The position numbers and the translations under genes were made by a program. Shown here one piece after another: positions 51,346 to 61,004 of a stretch of DNA of 64,000 nucleotides. The notes below the pieces were generated by a model. It was not told where the DNA came from, did no database searches, and saw nothing but the letters and a program-made list of their open reading frames with translations. The DNA lies in the NCBI RefSeq assembly GCF_025566885.1, contig NZ_JAOQJQ010000008.1:1-64000 (forward strand), written 5' to 3'. Each line of letters starts with the position of its first letter. Position 1 is the first letter of the stretch. The stretch is from Brotonthovivens ammoniilytica. Lineage in GTDB: Bacteria > Bacillota > Clostridia > Lachnospirales > Lachnospiraceae.

Positions 51346-51510
51346 TTACTCTATAGGAAATACTGTGTTGTGATAAAGTTGAAAAGTACCGATTCCTATA
51401 GAGTAAAAAACGCTCCGCTGTGGAACGCACTGCGGCGGAATGGAGTCATGTCGCAAAAGCGCCCCGCCGCAGGCGGAGAATGTGCTTTGCACATTCTTGT
51501 TTATAGGATA
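51346..51510. repeat. Palindrome-rich segment between T-box and cysE
   Basis: TACTCTATAGGAA (51347-51360) pairs with TTCCTATAGAGTA (51391-51403) over a ~30-nt loop, a second strong stem after the T-box terminator. It is followed by G+C-rich sequence with CCGCC...GGCGG and GAATGTGC-TTT-GCACATTC. The composition differs from the surroundings and looks like an inserted intergenic repeat. Confidence 0.45.
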
Positions 51511-51546
51511 TCCACAGGAAATAATTTTAGTGAAAGAAGTGATAAT

Positions 51547-52236
51547 ATGGGATTTATACAGTTTGTGAAGGAAGAGATTCAGGTAATTAAAGACCGTGAT
51601 CCTGCTATTAAATCTACAATGGAAGTGTTTTTATATCCGGCATTCCGGGTTATGCTAAGTTACAGAAGAGCGCATAAACAATATTTAAAGGGACATTTTT
51701 TCAGGGCCCGCCTGATTTCACAGAGGGCTGCTAGAAGAACCGGTATTGAGATTCATCCCGGAGCCCAGATTGGAAAAGGCCTGTTTATCGACCACGGAAG
51801 CGGCGTTATTATCGGAGAGACGTCTATCATAGGGGATAATGTAACCCTGTACCAGGGAGTAACTCTGGGAGGTACAGGGAAAGAGACCGGAAAGCGCCAT
51901 CCCACACTGTGTGATAATGTCATGGTAAGCGCCGGCGCTAAAATCATAGGTTCATTTACCATTGGAGAAAATTCTAAAATCGGAGCCGGGGCCGTGGTAA
52001 TTAAAGAAGTGCCGCCAAACTGTACAGTTGTAGGGGTTCCTGGAAGAATTGTAAAGCAGGATAATGAAAAGGTTTGTCATCCTCAGGACAGTATGGATCA
52101 GATTCATCTGCCGGATCCTACCATGGAAGATATTCTGAATCTTCAGTGTGTCAATACAGAGTTATGCAGCCGCTTGTCAGAGCTTGAGCGGGAAGTGAAC
52201 GAATTGAAAAGGAGAGAAGAAAATGAAAGTTTATAA
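51547..52236 (+). CDS. cysE: Serine O-acetyltransferase
   Basis: A ~229-residue CysE making O-acetylserine for cysteine. Helical N-terminus, then the left-handed beta-helix hexapeptides: GIEIHPGAQIGKGLFIDHGSGVIIGE and catalytic His in that stretch; GGTGKETGKRHP loop; VVGVPGRIV end. I chose the ATG at 51547; the open frame extends upstream into the repeat segment and is not coding there. Overlaps cysS by 14 bases. Confidence 0.93.
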   Translation: MGFIQFVKEEIQVIKDRDPAIKSTMEVFLYPAFRVMLSYRRAHKQYLKGHFFRARLISQRAARRTGIEIHPGAQIGKGLFIDHGSGVIIGETSIIGDNVTLYQGVTLGGTGKETGKRHPTLCDNVMVSAGAKIIGSFTIGENSKIGAGAVVIKEVPPNCTVVGVPGRIVKQDNEKVCHPQDSMDQIHLPDPTMEDILNLQCVNTELCSRLSELEREVNELKRREENESL

Positions 52237-53626
52237 TACACTGTCAAAACAGAAGGAAGAGTTCGTGCCTCTTAAAGAGGGAGAGGTTAAAATGTATGTC
52301 TGCGGACCTACGGTATACAATTATATCCATATCGGAAATGCACGTCCAATGATTGTTTTCGATACGGTACGCCGTTATCTGGAATATAAAGGATATGATG
52401 TGAATTATGTTTCCAATTTTACAGACGTGGATGATAAAATTATTAAACAGTCTATAGAGGAAGGGATTCCTGCAGAGGAAGTAGCAAAGCGTTACATTGA
52501 AGAATGCAAAAAAGATATGAAGGCCATGAATGTAAAACCAGCTACAACCCATCCACTGGCAACGGAAGAGATTCCAGGAATGCTTGAGATGATCTCCCGC
52601 CTGATTGAAAAAGGGTATGCCTATGCTGCGTCTGACGGAACTGTGTATTATCGTACAAGGAAATTCCGGGAATATGGAAAGTTATCTCATAAAAATATTG
52701 ATGATCTTCAGGCGGGGCACAGAGATATTAAGGTTACCGGAGATCTGAAAGAAGATGCGCTGGATTTTGTGCTCTGGAAACCTAAAAAGGATGGGGAACC
52801 GTACTGGGAATCTCCCTGGTGTCAGGGGCGTCCGGGCTGGCATATTGAGTGTTCTGTAATGTCTAAAAAATATCTGGGTGATGAAATTGATATTCATGCG
52901 GGAGGAGAAGATCTTGTATTTCCTCATCATGAAAATGAAATTGCTCAGAGTGAGGCTGCCAATGGAACGGAGTTTTCAAAATACTGGATGCACAATGCCT
53001 TTTTAAATATTGATAATAAGAAAATGTCTAAGTCTTTGGGGAACTTTTTCACGGTAAGAGAGATCAGTGAGAAATATGATCTGCAGGTTCTGCGTTTCTT
53101 TATGCTGTCCGCCCACTACAGAAGTCCGCTGAATTTCAGTGCAGATTTGATGGAAGCTGCAAAAAGCGGTCTTGAGCGTATCCGCACTGCGGCAGAAAAG
53201 TTAAAGTATCTGGCCGAAAAAGGAAGCGGGAATATGGCCGCAGAGGAAGCAGAAGCTTTAAAAAACACGGATGCATATGTGAAGAAATATGAAGCTGCCA
53301 TGGAAGATGATTTTAATACGGCAGATGCCATCGCTGCGGTGTTTGAACTGGTAAAATTCATCAATACAAATACCGGTGAGTCAAGCAGCAAAGCATATGT
53401 GGATGCATTATATCAAAGACTTTTTCAGCTGTGTGATGTTCTGGGAATTATTGTGGAGCAGGAAACAGAGATTTTAGATGGAGACATTGAGGCACTTATT
53501 GAGGAACGTCAGCAGGCAAGAAAGGATAAAAATTTCCAGAGAGCAGATGAGATTCGTGATCAGCTGCAGAATATGGGAATTATTTTAAAAGATACCAGGG
53601 AAGGAGTTACATGGAAAAGGGTATAG
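52223..53626 (+). CDS. cysS: Cysteinyl-tRNA synthetase
   Basis: A 467-residue class I synthetase. HIGH motif in YIHIGNARP, KMSKS in KKMSKSLGNF, zinc ligands including MYVCGPTVYN and CSVMSKKYLG with HHENE. C-terminal DALR-type domain with EEERQQARKDKNFQRAD-like end. Typical length. In the T-box operon. Confidence 0.97.
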   Translation: MKVYNTLSKQKEEFVPLKEGEVKMYVCGPTVYNYIHIGNARPMIVFDTVRRYLEYKGYDVNYVSNFTDVDDKIIKQSIEEGIPAEEVAKRYIEECKKDMKAMNVKPATTHPLATEEIPGMLEMISRLIEKGYAYAASDGTVYYRTRKFREYGKLSHKNIDDLQAGHRDIKVTGDLKEDALDFVLWKPKKDGEPYWESPWCQGRPGWHIECSVMSKKYLGDEIDIHAGGEDLVFPHHENEIAQSEAANGTEFSKYWMHNAFLNIDNKKMSKSLGNFFTVREISEKYDLQVLRFFMLSAHYRSPLNFSADLMEAAKSGLERIRTAAEKLKYLAEKGSGNMAAEEAEALKNTDAYVKKYEAAMEDDFNTADAIAAVFELVKFINTNTGESSSKAYVDALYQRLFQLCDVLGIIVEQETEILDGDIEALIEERQQARKDKNFQRADEIRDQLQNMGIILKDTREGVTWKRV

Positions 53627-54048
53627 ATTCATATATTAGGAATAAATTTCAGATTCCGGATGTAGACATCCGGACTTATTCCCCTCTGACGCTGGCTTTT
53701 ATTGGGGATGGAATCTATGATCTGGTGATAAGGACCATTGTTGTGGGACAGGGGAACACAAGGGCAAGCCAGCTGCACCAGCATACCAGTCATCTGGTGA
53801 AGGCTCATTCGCAGTCTGTCATGCTTGAGAGAATGCTGCCCATGCTTACAGCAAAAGAAGAGGCAGTATACAAAAGAGGAAGAAATGCAAAGTCTCCTAC
53901 AATGGCAAAAAATGCAACTATGGGAGACTACCGCAGGGCAACGGGATTTGAAGCTTTGATGGGGTATCTGTATCTGACAGATCAGATGGACCGGCTCCTT
54001 TGTCTGGTCCAGGCGGGATTGAAAGGATTAAATGAGGATATCATATGA
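53611..54048 (+). CDS. mrnC: Mini-ribonuclease 3
   Basis: A 145-residue Mini-III: TLAFIGDGIYDLVIRTIVV holds the catalytic Asp, QLHQHTSHLVKAHSQ and the second acidic site in ATGFEALMGYLYL. It matures 23S rRNA ends. Overlaps both neighbours. Confidence 0.92.
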   Translation: MEKGIDSYIRNKFQIPDVDIRTYSPLTLAFIGDGIYDLVIRTIVVGQGNTRASQLHQHTSHLVKAHSQSVMLERMLPMLTAKEEAVYKRGRNAKSPTMAKNATMGDYRRATGFEALMGYLYLTDQMDRLLCLVQAGLKGLNEDII

Positions 54049-54788
54049 GATACGAAGAATTGACAATTGAAGGAAGAAATGCGGTACTAGAAGCGTTTCG
54101 TTCCGGAAAAACCATTGATAAATTGTTTGTGCTAGACGGCTGCCAGGACGGGCCTGTGAAGACAATTACACGGGAGGCCAGAAAGCATGATACGATTATT
54201 CAGTTTGTTTCTAGAGAACGCTTAGACCAGCTGTCAGAGACCAGGAAGCATCAGGGAGTGATTGCAAAAGCAGCAGCTTATGAATATGCTTTGGTGGATG
54301 ATATGCTGAAAATGGCTGAGGAAAAAGGGGAGCCGCCGTTCTTAATTCTGCTGGATGGAATTGAAGATCCCCATAATCTTGGAGCAATTATACGTACTGC
54401 CAATCTGGCAGGCGCCCACGGGGTTATTATACCCAAACGGCGGGCAGCCGGACTGACAGCAGTTGTTGCAAAAACATCTGCAGGGGCGCTGAATTATACG
54501 CCTGTGGCCAAGGTTACCAATTTGACCGCCACAATGAAGGAACTAAAAGAGAAGGGGCTTTGGTTTGTCTGCGCGGATATGAACGGCGAGGTTATGTACA
54601 GCCAGAATCTCACAGGTCCAATTGGCCTTGTGATTGGAAATGAAGGTGAGGGCGTCAGCAAACTTGTAAAAGAAAATTGTGACTTTATTACTTCGGTTCC
54701 AATGCGGGGAGAAATTGATTCTCTGAATGCTTCGGTAGCTGCCGGTGTGCTGGCTTATGAAATTGTAAGGCAGCGTCTTCAAAAATAA
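54045..54788 (+). CDS. rlmB: 23S rRNA (guanosine-2'-O-)-methyltransferase RlmB-like (SpoU family)
   Basis: 247 residues: N-terminal substrate-binding domain (IEGRNAVLEAFRSGKTIDKL) and SPOUT knot with DGIEDPHNLGAIIRTANLAG, GLVIGNEGEGVSKLV and PMRGEIDSLNASVAAGVLAYE. The family methylates rRNA G2251-type positions. Its place between mrnC and sigH is conserved in Firmicutes; the yacP gene often found next is absent. Confidence 0.92.
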   Translation: MRYEELTIEGRNAVLEAFRSGKTIDKLFVLDGCQDGPVKTITREARKHDTIIQFVSRERLDQLSETRKHQGVIAKAAAYEYALVDDMLKMAEEKGEPPFLILLDGIEDPHNLGAIIRTANLAGAHGVIIPKRRAAGLTAVVAKTSAGALNYTPVAKVTNLTATMKELKEKGLWFVCADMNGEVMYSQNLTGPIGLVIGNEGEGVSKLVKENCDFITSVPMRGEIDSLNASVAAGVLAYEIVRQRLQK

Positions 54789-54803
54789 GTGGAAAGAGCA
54801 AAT

Positions 54804-55406
54804 ATGGACAAAGACAAATACCAAGATCAGGCGGATGAACAGCTGCTTATACGGTTAAAAGCCGGAGAATCTGATGTAATGGATTATCTGCTTGAAAAGT
54901 ATAAAAACCTGGTCAGAAAAAAAGCGAATGCCATGTTTTTGCTTGGCGGAGATACCGATGATCTGATTCAGGAGGGAATGATTGGTTTATTTAAGGCAAT
55001 ACGTGACTATGATGAAGAAAAAGGCGGAAACTTTTTTGGCTTTGCAGAGCTTTGCATTACAAGGCAGATTTATTCGGCGGTAGAGACTGCCGCCAGGAAA
55101 AAACATGGACCGTTAAATTCCTATATTTCACTATTTCCTGCGGAAGCAGAGGAGCGGGAGGTACAGCTTTGGAATGTGGAGCTTGAGGATCAGGATGAAA
55201 ATCCGGAAAATATGTTGATTCATCAGGAAAATCTGGATATGCTGCTGCAGAAAATTTCTGAATGTTTAAGTACCCTGGAACGGGAAGTGCTGGAGGAATA
55301 TCTGAAGGGAATGAACTACCGGCAGATTGCACACAAGTTTGGAAAGCCGGAGAAATCAATTGATAACGCCATGCAGCGCATTAAAAATAAAATAGCGGGT
55401 TTTTAA
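54804..55406 (+). CDS. sigH: Sporulation sigma factor SigH-like
   Basis: A ~200-residue sigma-70 protein with region 2 (LLEKYKNLVRKKANAMFLLGGDTDDLIQEGMIGLFKAIRDYDEEKGGNFFGFAELCITRQIYSAVE-type segment) and region 4 (LSTLEREVLEEYLKGMNYRQIAHKFGKPEKSIDNAMQRIK). Position after rlmB matches sigH of Bacillus and Clostridia. A GTG at 54789 would add five residues; ATG 54804 is preceded by GGAAAGAG. Confidence 0.88.
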   Translation: MDKDKYQDQADEQLLIRLKAGESDVMDYLLEKYKNLVRKKANAMFLLGGDTDDLIQEGMIGLFKAIRDYDEEKGGNFFGFAELCITRQIYSAVETAARKKHGPLNSYISLFPAEAEEREVQLWNVELEDQDENPENMLIHQENLDMLLQKISECLSTLEREVLEEYLKGMNYRQIAHKFGKPEKSIDNAMQRIKNKIAGF

Positions 55407-55624
55407 GATGGAAATTGTTTCCATTGAAAAAAAGTAATCAGGGATTTATTGTTGAAATTGTAAAAAAACAGTAAATTCCTTTTATATTTCCCTGATTCCT
55501 GAAGAAAGACAGGGAAAAATGGCTTGTAATTTACATAAGTGTCCTTTATAATCGAATTATGTTAATTTAAAATAGCGGTAACTGGGACAATTATGAAAAT
55601 CGGGATAGATTATGAGGTGAAAGC

Positions 55625-58600
55625 ATGAAGAAAAAGTTATTATGTCAATTGATGGCAATTACCATTGTTGGCACAATGATTTCCGGAGAAGTTGCAGCTG
55701 CGGCGCCGGAGGCCGTTACACAGCAGAGTGGAGCGGAAAATGTAAAAGCAGAGGAGCAGCAGTCTTCGGAAGCTTCAGCAGAAGATAAAAATGATACTGT
55801 ACAGTCAGACCAGAAGGATACTGAAAATAAAGACAATGCAGATGAAACTGCAGATGGAGCCGGGGAGCAGACTCCGGAATCTCAGCAGCCGGAAGAACCG
55901 GATACAGATGAAGATGAAAAACAGCAGGAACCGGCTGGGGATACAGAAGACAGCTCAGATGAGGAAGGGGACTCTGAGGCAGAGACGGAAAACGAAAAAA
56001 GTCCGGATGCAGAAGGTTCCATGGAAGATGCCAGTGATCTTAAAGATGCGGAAATTACAGAAGAAATTGTTGAACCCAATGGGGATACAAGGGCAAAAGC
56101 TGCAGCTTTTTCCGCTGAGGAAAGAGCTTATACCGAATACAGTGGTTCTTATAATTATGTAAAACCAAACGATAGTGTAAAGCTGTCTCCTTCTAATGTC
56201 AATGCGTCAGATGTAGTGGATGAGGCTCTGGGCATTATTTCACTAAATGAGGGAACCTACACAACTGTTACCAAAAAGGATGTCAAGGCACTGTCTATTG
56301 GAAAGCTTCAGTGGCATGGACAGAATGCCCTGGCTGTTCTGCGTGAAATTATTATGCAGGATAAAGATGACGGACGCAGACTGTTAGGGGACAGCCTGTA
56401 TAAGGAAGCAATGAATGTGAACACAAACTGGAACAACAGAGTGCTTACAGACTCCGAGGCTTCTAAGATAAAGGCGCTGTTAAATACTTCTCAGAGTATC
56501 AAAGTACAGGATGATATTGAACGGTCCTGTATTGCAGTGTATGTAAATAGTGGTATTGAAAGAGGTATCCGCAATGCGTCTGCGCTGGTATACTATGCGG
56601 ATCTGCAAAATCAGGGAGGCAGCGGAGGTGCTTCTAGGTGTGCGGCGAGAGCCTACAATCTTGTGGGAAGCTATTCTGCGATTACTCTGAATGAATTACA
56701 TATAGCATCTATGACGGATAGTGTTTTGGGCTACTGGGACAGCGGAAAGATGGATTTCAGATCCAGAAGGGCCAGAGTATATGGCTATGCGTCCGGACTG
56801 GGATGGACTTACTGCCAGTCAAAGGATTCCCAGATACCATATAAGACACTGTCATCCTCCAATCAGACCGGCACAAAATGGCTGCAGTGGGCATTAAACG
56901 AATATTGTGGAGCGGATCTTACCGTAAACGGAAAATACGATACGGAAACCATAGCGGCGGTTAAGAAATTTCAGGAAGATTCGAAACAGACAGCAGACGG
57001 CCTTGCGGGGACCAATACCATTGATGCTGTAATGGAAAAGATTATGGGCGCCGGCCGGGATTATAAACCGGGTTCGTCCTCAGGCACCGGCGGCTCTGAT
57101 AACACTAACACCGGGGATAATAATAACGGAAATACTTCTTATCCGGTGCCGACACGTACGTTAAAGTCCGGAAGCCAGGGAAATGACGTGAAATGGCTTC
57201 AGACTGCCCTGAATAAAGTGCTGGGTAAAAGTTTGGATGTAGACGGGGAATACGGATCCGGTACGAAAACTGCAGTGGCAGATTTTCAGAAAAAGACGGG
57301 TCTGTCTTCTGACGGAATTTTTGGAACAAATTCCAGAAATGAAATGACAGCGATGCTGGATGTGCAGAGTTCAAAGCCATCGGTATCTGTCAGCACCAGT
57401 AAAGGAACCAATACTGTAAAGTGGAGTAAGGTAGGAGATGCAACTGGTTATAAGGTATACCGGAAGACAGCCAGCGGCTCCTGGGAGCTTCTGACAACGA
57501 TCAAGTCGTTAAGTACCGTAAGCTATACGGATAAGACAGCAAAAGAAGGAACCACATATTATTATACAGCCAAGGCATACCGGACAACATCCAGCCTGAC
57601 TGTCAATGGTCAGTATGTGTCCAATGTGAAAATAACTACATCGAAAAAATCAGAGAGTTCTTCTTCTAATCAGGGAACCTCCTATCCGGTGCCGACACGT
57701 ACATTAAAGTCCGGAAGCCAGGGAAATGATGTAAAATGGCTTCAGACAGCATTAAATACAGTACTTGGAACAAAGATCAGCGTGGACGGAACATATGGTT
57801 CCGATACAAAAACGGCAGTGGCAGATTTCCAGAAGAAAACAGGACTGTCCTCTGACGGAATTTTTGGAACAAATTCTAGAAATAAAATGACAACGCTGTT
57901 AAATGTGCAGAAATCCAAACCCTCTGTATCTGTCAGTACAAAAAATGGCCAGAATACAGTAAAATGGAGCAAAGTAAGCAATGCCAGCGGATACCGTGTA
58001 TACCGGAAGACAGCCAGCGGTTCCTGGGAGCTTCTGACAACCATCAAGTCAGGAAGCACCGTAAGCTATACGGATAAAACAGCGAAAGCGGGAACCACAT
58101 ATTACTATACAGCGAAAGCATACCGGACAGATTCGAAACTGACTGTTTACGGACAGTATGTATCCAATGTTAAGATTACTACTTCTAAGACGGCAGGTAC
58201 GAGTTCTTCTTCAGGAAGCAGTACCTGGAAGAATCCTTATTCAGCACCCACCAGACTGCTGAATACAGGGAGCCGCGGAAATGATGTAAAATGGCTGCAG
58301 ACATCTTTAAATAAAATCTGTGGGACGAAGCTTACTGTAGATGGGATCTATGGATCCGGTACGAAAAATGCAGTAAAAACATTCCAGAAAAAATACAAAT
58401 TATCGGCAGACGGAATTTTTGGATCCAAATCTCTTGCTAAAATGAAAACACTGGTTGCCACAGCAAGTTCTGCTTCCGGCAGTTCTGGAAGTTCTTCTTC
58501 AGGAAGCGGCTCTGCCAGCAGCAGTACCTGGAAAAACCCCTATTCAGCGCCCACTAGACTGTTGAATACAGGAAGCCGTGGAAATGATGTAAAATGGCTG

Positions 58601-58765
58601 CAGACTTGTCTGAATAAAGTTTGCAATAGCAAGCTTACTGTAGATGGAATCTATGGCTCTGGAACGAAAAACGCAGTGAAAACATTCCAGAAAAAATACA
58701 AATTATCGGCAGATGGAATTTTTGGATCAAAATCTCTTGCAAAGATGAAATCGGTTATTAAATAG
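55625..58765 (+). CDS. Large secreted protein with five peptidoglycan-binding and two Fn3-like domains
   Basis: 1046 residues. Signal peptide (1-29), then a very acidic low-complexity stretch (~30-155, Glu/Asp/Gln-rich). A globular domain of unknown type covers ~165-405 (ALSIGKLQWHGQNALAVLREI, GSGGASRCAARAYNLVGSY); it may be an enzyme but no catalytic motif is certain. Five PG_binding_1 domains follow (DVKWLQ..LN, VDGxYGSxTKxAV, SADGIFG) with two Fn3-like domains between 2/3 and 3/4. Domain pairs are near-identical in DNA, evidence of recent tandem duplication. Cell-wall bound; role unknown. Confidence 0.82.
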   Translation: MKKKLLCQLMAITIVGTMISGEVAAAAPEAVTQQSGAENVKAEEQQSSEASAEDKNDTVQSDQKDTENKDNADETADGAGEQTPESQQPEEPDTDEDEKQQEPAGDTEDSSDEEGDSEAETENEKSPDAEGSMEDASDLKDAEITEEIVEPNGDTRAKAAAFSAEERAYTEYSGSYNYVKPNDSVKLSPSNVNASDVVDEALGIISLNEGTYTTVTKKDVKALSIGKLQWHGQNALAVLREIIMQDKDDGRRLLGDSLYKEAMNVNTNWNNRVLTDSEASKIKALLNTSQSIKVQDDIERSCIAVYVNSGIERGIRNASALVYYADLQNQGGSGGASRCAARAYNLVGSYSAITLNELHIASMTDSVLGYWDSGKMDFRSRRARVYGYASGLGWTYCQSKDSQIPYKTLSSSNQTGTKWLQWALNEYCGADLTVNGKYDTETIAAVKKFQEDSKQTADGLAGTNTIDAVMEKIMGAGRDYKPGSSSGTGGSDNTNTGDNNNGNTSYPVPTRTLKSGSQGNDVKWLQTALNKVLGKSLDVDGEYGSGTKTAVADFQKKTGLSSDGIFGTNSRNEMTAMLDVQSSKPSVSVSTSKGTNTVKWSKVGDATGYKVYRKTASGSWELLTTIKSLSTVSYTDKTAKEGTTYYYTAKAYRTTSSLTVNGQYVSNVKITTSKKSESSSSNQGTSYPVPTRTLKSGSQGNDVKWLQTALNTVLGTKISVDGTYGSDTKTAVADFQKKTGLSSDGIFGTNSRNKMTTLLNVQKSKPSVSVSTKNGQNTVKWSKVSNASGYRVYRKTASGSWELLTTIKSGSTVSYTDKTAKAGTTYYYTAKAYRTDSKLTVYGQYVSNVKITTSKTAGTSSSSGSSTWKNPYSAPTRLLNTGSRGNDVKWLQTSLNKICGTKLTVDGIYGSGTKNAVKTFQKKYKLSADGIFGSKSLAKMKTLVATASSASGSSGSSSSGSGSASSSTWKNPYSAPTRLLNTGSRGNDVKWLQTCLNKVCNSKLTVDGIYGSGTKNAVKTFQKKYKLSADGIFGSKSLAKMKSVIK

Positions 58766-58780
58766 TCAAAAAAACAGGAA

Positions 58781-58826
58781 AGAAGGCAGAACCCGTTTTT
58801 CTAAACAGCGGTTCTGCCTTCTTTTT
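58781..58826. terminator. Bidirectional intrinsic terminator
   Basis: AGAAGGCAGAACCCG pairs with CGGTTCTGCCTTCT, flanked by T on the right and A on the left, serving the convergent genes on both sides. Confidence 0.85.
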
Positions 58827-58837
58827 GCTAGTATTTG

Positions 58838-59392
58838 TTAAACCAGCCCGGTAAGAAGCGGGGAAGGGATTCCGTAAGTAAAGGATACCGGATCCATAAA
58901 AAGTGCAATATGGGGCGGCAGGTAAGTAAAAAGAATAAAAAGAAACAAAAAAACAAATAAGAGGCATACAATCGGCAGGGAATTTGTTTTACTGTAAGTT
59001 CGGGCCAGGTAATTTTTGGTACTCCACAGGTAAGCAGTTAACACTCCGGCGGCGAACAGCAGGATATCAATGACCAGGAAACTTCGTCCGATGATACCGC
59101 TGTAAGTATAAAATCCGGCGACAATAACAAGGAGTCCAAGCATCAGTCCAATAATACGGCAGGTGAAAAGGCCTGTGAAATCCGCTCTGGTTTTAAAGTG
59201 TTCAAAAAGAAAGAATAAAAAGCACGGATAAAACAGAAGCTTTAGATGCTCCCAGGTAGATTCATTAACAGCGCTGAAAAATCCTGCCGCCGGGGCCTGG
59301 CCTGTCCACTGAAAAATAAAGTGGAGTAAAGTTCCAAGAATTAATGAAAATAGAATGCCGAAAATAGTATAATGCTTTATAGATTTTTTCAT
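58838..59392 (-). CDS. DUF6512-like membrane protein
   Basis: 184 residues with five to six hydrophobic segments. The N-terminal pattern FGILFSLILGTLLHFIFQW and FSAVNESTWEHLKLLFYP is that of the DUF6512 family, uncharacterised membrane proteins of Clostridia. RBS GGAGGTT precedes the ATG. Function unknown. Confidence 0.75.
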   Translation of the reverse strand: MKKSIKHYTIFGILFSLILGTLLHFIFQWTGQAPAAGFFSAVNESTWEHLKLLFYPCFLFFLFEHFKTRADFTGLFTCRIIGLMLGLLVIVAGFYTYSGIIGRSFLVIDILLFAAGVLTAYLWSTKNYLARTYSKTNSLPIVCLLFVFLFLFILFTYLPPHIALFMDPVSFTYGIPSPLLTGLV

Positions 59393-59443
59393 GGTGATAA
59401 CCTCCTATGACATAGTGTATGCATAAGGTATGCAGATTAGAAC

Positions 59444-59472
59444 TTGATTTTTGCGGAATATTCCCGTATAAT
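59444..59472 (+). promoter_or_regulatory. Promoter of the thiC transcript
   Basis: TTGATT (59444-59449), 17-nt spacer, TATAAT (59467-59472), 20 bases before the riboswitch. Confidence 0.7.
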
Positions 59473-59492
59473 TAATAAAAATTACATAGCAA

Positions 59493-59583
59493 ATATATCT
59501 GGGGTGCCCAAAACAGGCTGAGAGAAACCAAGGTTTCAACCCATATAACCTGATACGGATAATACTGGCGTAGGAAGATATAT
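59493..59583 (+). promoter_or_regulatory. TPP riboswitch
   Basis: P1 arms ATATATCT and AGATATAT close the aptamer. GGGGTGCCC and CTGAGAGA form the pyrimidine-sensing arm, and ACCTGATACGGATAATACTGGCGTAGG is the pyrophosphate arm; both match the THI element consensus. A terminator downstream completes the switch before thiC: TPP should cause termination. Confidence 0.96.
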
Positions 59584-59628
59584 GAGAAACGGACTGAATA
59601 ACAGTTGAGATTTTGATATTAGAGCTGC

Positions 59629-59663
59629 AGAGGCATTTCCAGACAGGAGATGTCTCTTTTTTT
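59629..59663 (+). terminator. Riboswitch-controlled terminator of thiC
   Basis: AGAGGCATTTCC pairs with GGAGATGTCTCT (12 bp) around a 5-nt loop, followed by seven T, 20 bases before the thiC ATG. Confidence 0.85.
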
Positions 59664-59682
59664 CATCAAGAGAGGAGTAATT

Positions 59683-60990
59683 ATGACTTACACAACGCAA
59701 ATGGATGCTGCCCGGCAGGGGATTGTGACAAAGGAAATGAAGGCTGTGGCTGCATATGAACAGATGGAGGAGCAGCAGCTGCTGCAGTTTGTGGCGAAAG
59801 GACAGATCTGTATTCCCTGTAATAAGAAACATACGAGTATTACCCCCTATGGAATTGGTTCCATGCTCCGCACAAAAATCAATGTGAATCTTGGAATTTC
59901 CAGAGATTGTAAAGATATGGATATGGAAATGGAAAAAGTAAAAAGAGCTGTGGATATGGGGGCGGAATCTATTATGGATTTGAGTTCCTATGGAGATACA
60001 AGAGTGTTCAGACAGCGTCTCACCAGAGAATGTCCGGCGGTGATCGGCACAGTACCCATTTATGATGCAGTTGTATATTATCATAAGGCCCTGAAAGAGA
60101 TTACTGCCCAGGAGTGGCTTGATATTGTACGGATGCATGCAGAAGACGGCGTGGATTTTATGACCATTCACTGTGGTTTAAACCGGCATACTGCACAGCG
60201 TTTTAAAGAAAATAAACGGTTGATGAATATTGTATCCAGAGGCGGTTCTATTATGTTTGCCTGGATGGAAATGACCGGACAGGAAAATCCTTTTTATGAG
60301 TACTATGATGAAGTACTTGATATCTGCAGGCAGTATGATGTGACCATGAGTCTTGGAGATGCCTGCCGTCCGGGGTGTCTGGAAGATGGGACGGATATCG
60401 CCCAGATCGAAGAGCTGGTAACTCTTGGAGAACTGACAAGACGGGCATGGGAAAAAGATGTACAGGTTATGATTGAAGGTCCTGGGCATATGCCGATGAA
60501 TCAGATTGCCGCCAATATGGAAATTCAGAAGACAATCTGTAAAGGGGCACCGTTTTATGTATTAGGTCCCATTGTAACTGATATCGCGCCGGGGTATGAT
60601 CATATTACGTCTGCTATCGGAGGAGCTATTGCAGCGGCAGCAGGAGCGTCTTTCCTTTGTTATGTAACGCCTGCGGAGCACCTGCGTCTGCCTAATGTAG
60701 ATGACGTAAAGGAAGGAATTATCGCAACTAAAATAGCTGCTCATGCTGCCGATATTGCAAAAGGAGTGAAAGGCGCCATGGATTGGGATCACAAAATGGA
60801 TCAGGCAAGAAAAAAACTGGACTGGGAAGCTATGTTTGAGCTTGCCATTGATCCTAAAAAGGCCAGACGCTACAGAGAAGAGGCTAAACCGGAAAAAGAA
60901 GATACCTGCTCTATGTGCGGCAATTTCTGTGCGGTTAAAAATACTAACAGAATACTGGACGGTGAGATTGTCAGCATTTTTGATGAGTAG
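59683..60990 (+). CDS. thiC: Phosphomethylpyrimidine synthase
   Basis: A ~435-residue ThiC, the radical SAM enzyme converting AIR into HMP-P. The C-terminal cluster motif CxxCxxxxC is CSMCGNFCAVK; NLGISRDCKD, HCGLNRHTA and EGPGHMPMNQI are family signatures. It is the short form without the long N-terminal extension. ATG 59683 follows GAGGAG. Confidence 0.97.
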   Translation: MTYTTQMDAARQGIVTKEMKAVAAYEQMEEQQLLQFVAKGQICIPCNKKHTSITPYGIGSMLRTKINVNLGISRDCKDMDMEMEKVKRAVDMGAESIMDLSSYGDTRVFRQRLTRECPAVIGTVPIYDAVVYYHKALKEITAQEWLDIVRMHAEDGVDFMTIHCGLNRHTAQRFKENKRLMNIVSRGGSIMFAWMEMTGQENPFYEYYDEVLDICRQYDVTMSLGDACRPGCLEDGTDIAQIEELVTLGELTRRAWEKDVQVMIEGPGHMPMNQIAANMEIQKTICKGAPFYVLGPIVTDIAPGYDHITSAIGGAIAAAAGASFLCYVTPAEHLRLPNVDDVKEGIIATKIAAHAADIAKGVKGAMDWDHKMDQARKKLDWEAMFELAIDPKKARRYREEAKPEKEDTCSMCGNFCAVKNTNRILDGEIVSIFDE

Positions 60991-61004
60991 GCAGGATTGG
61001 AAAA

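Noticed and set aside
51370..51546. N-terminal extension of cysE into the leader
   Set aside because: The extra 59 residues are encoded by the palindromic segment after the T-box and do not resemble CysE; ATG 51547 gives the normal start.
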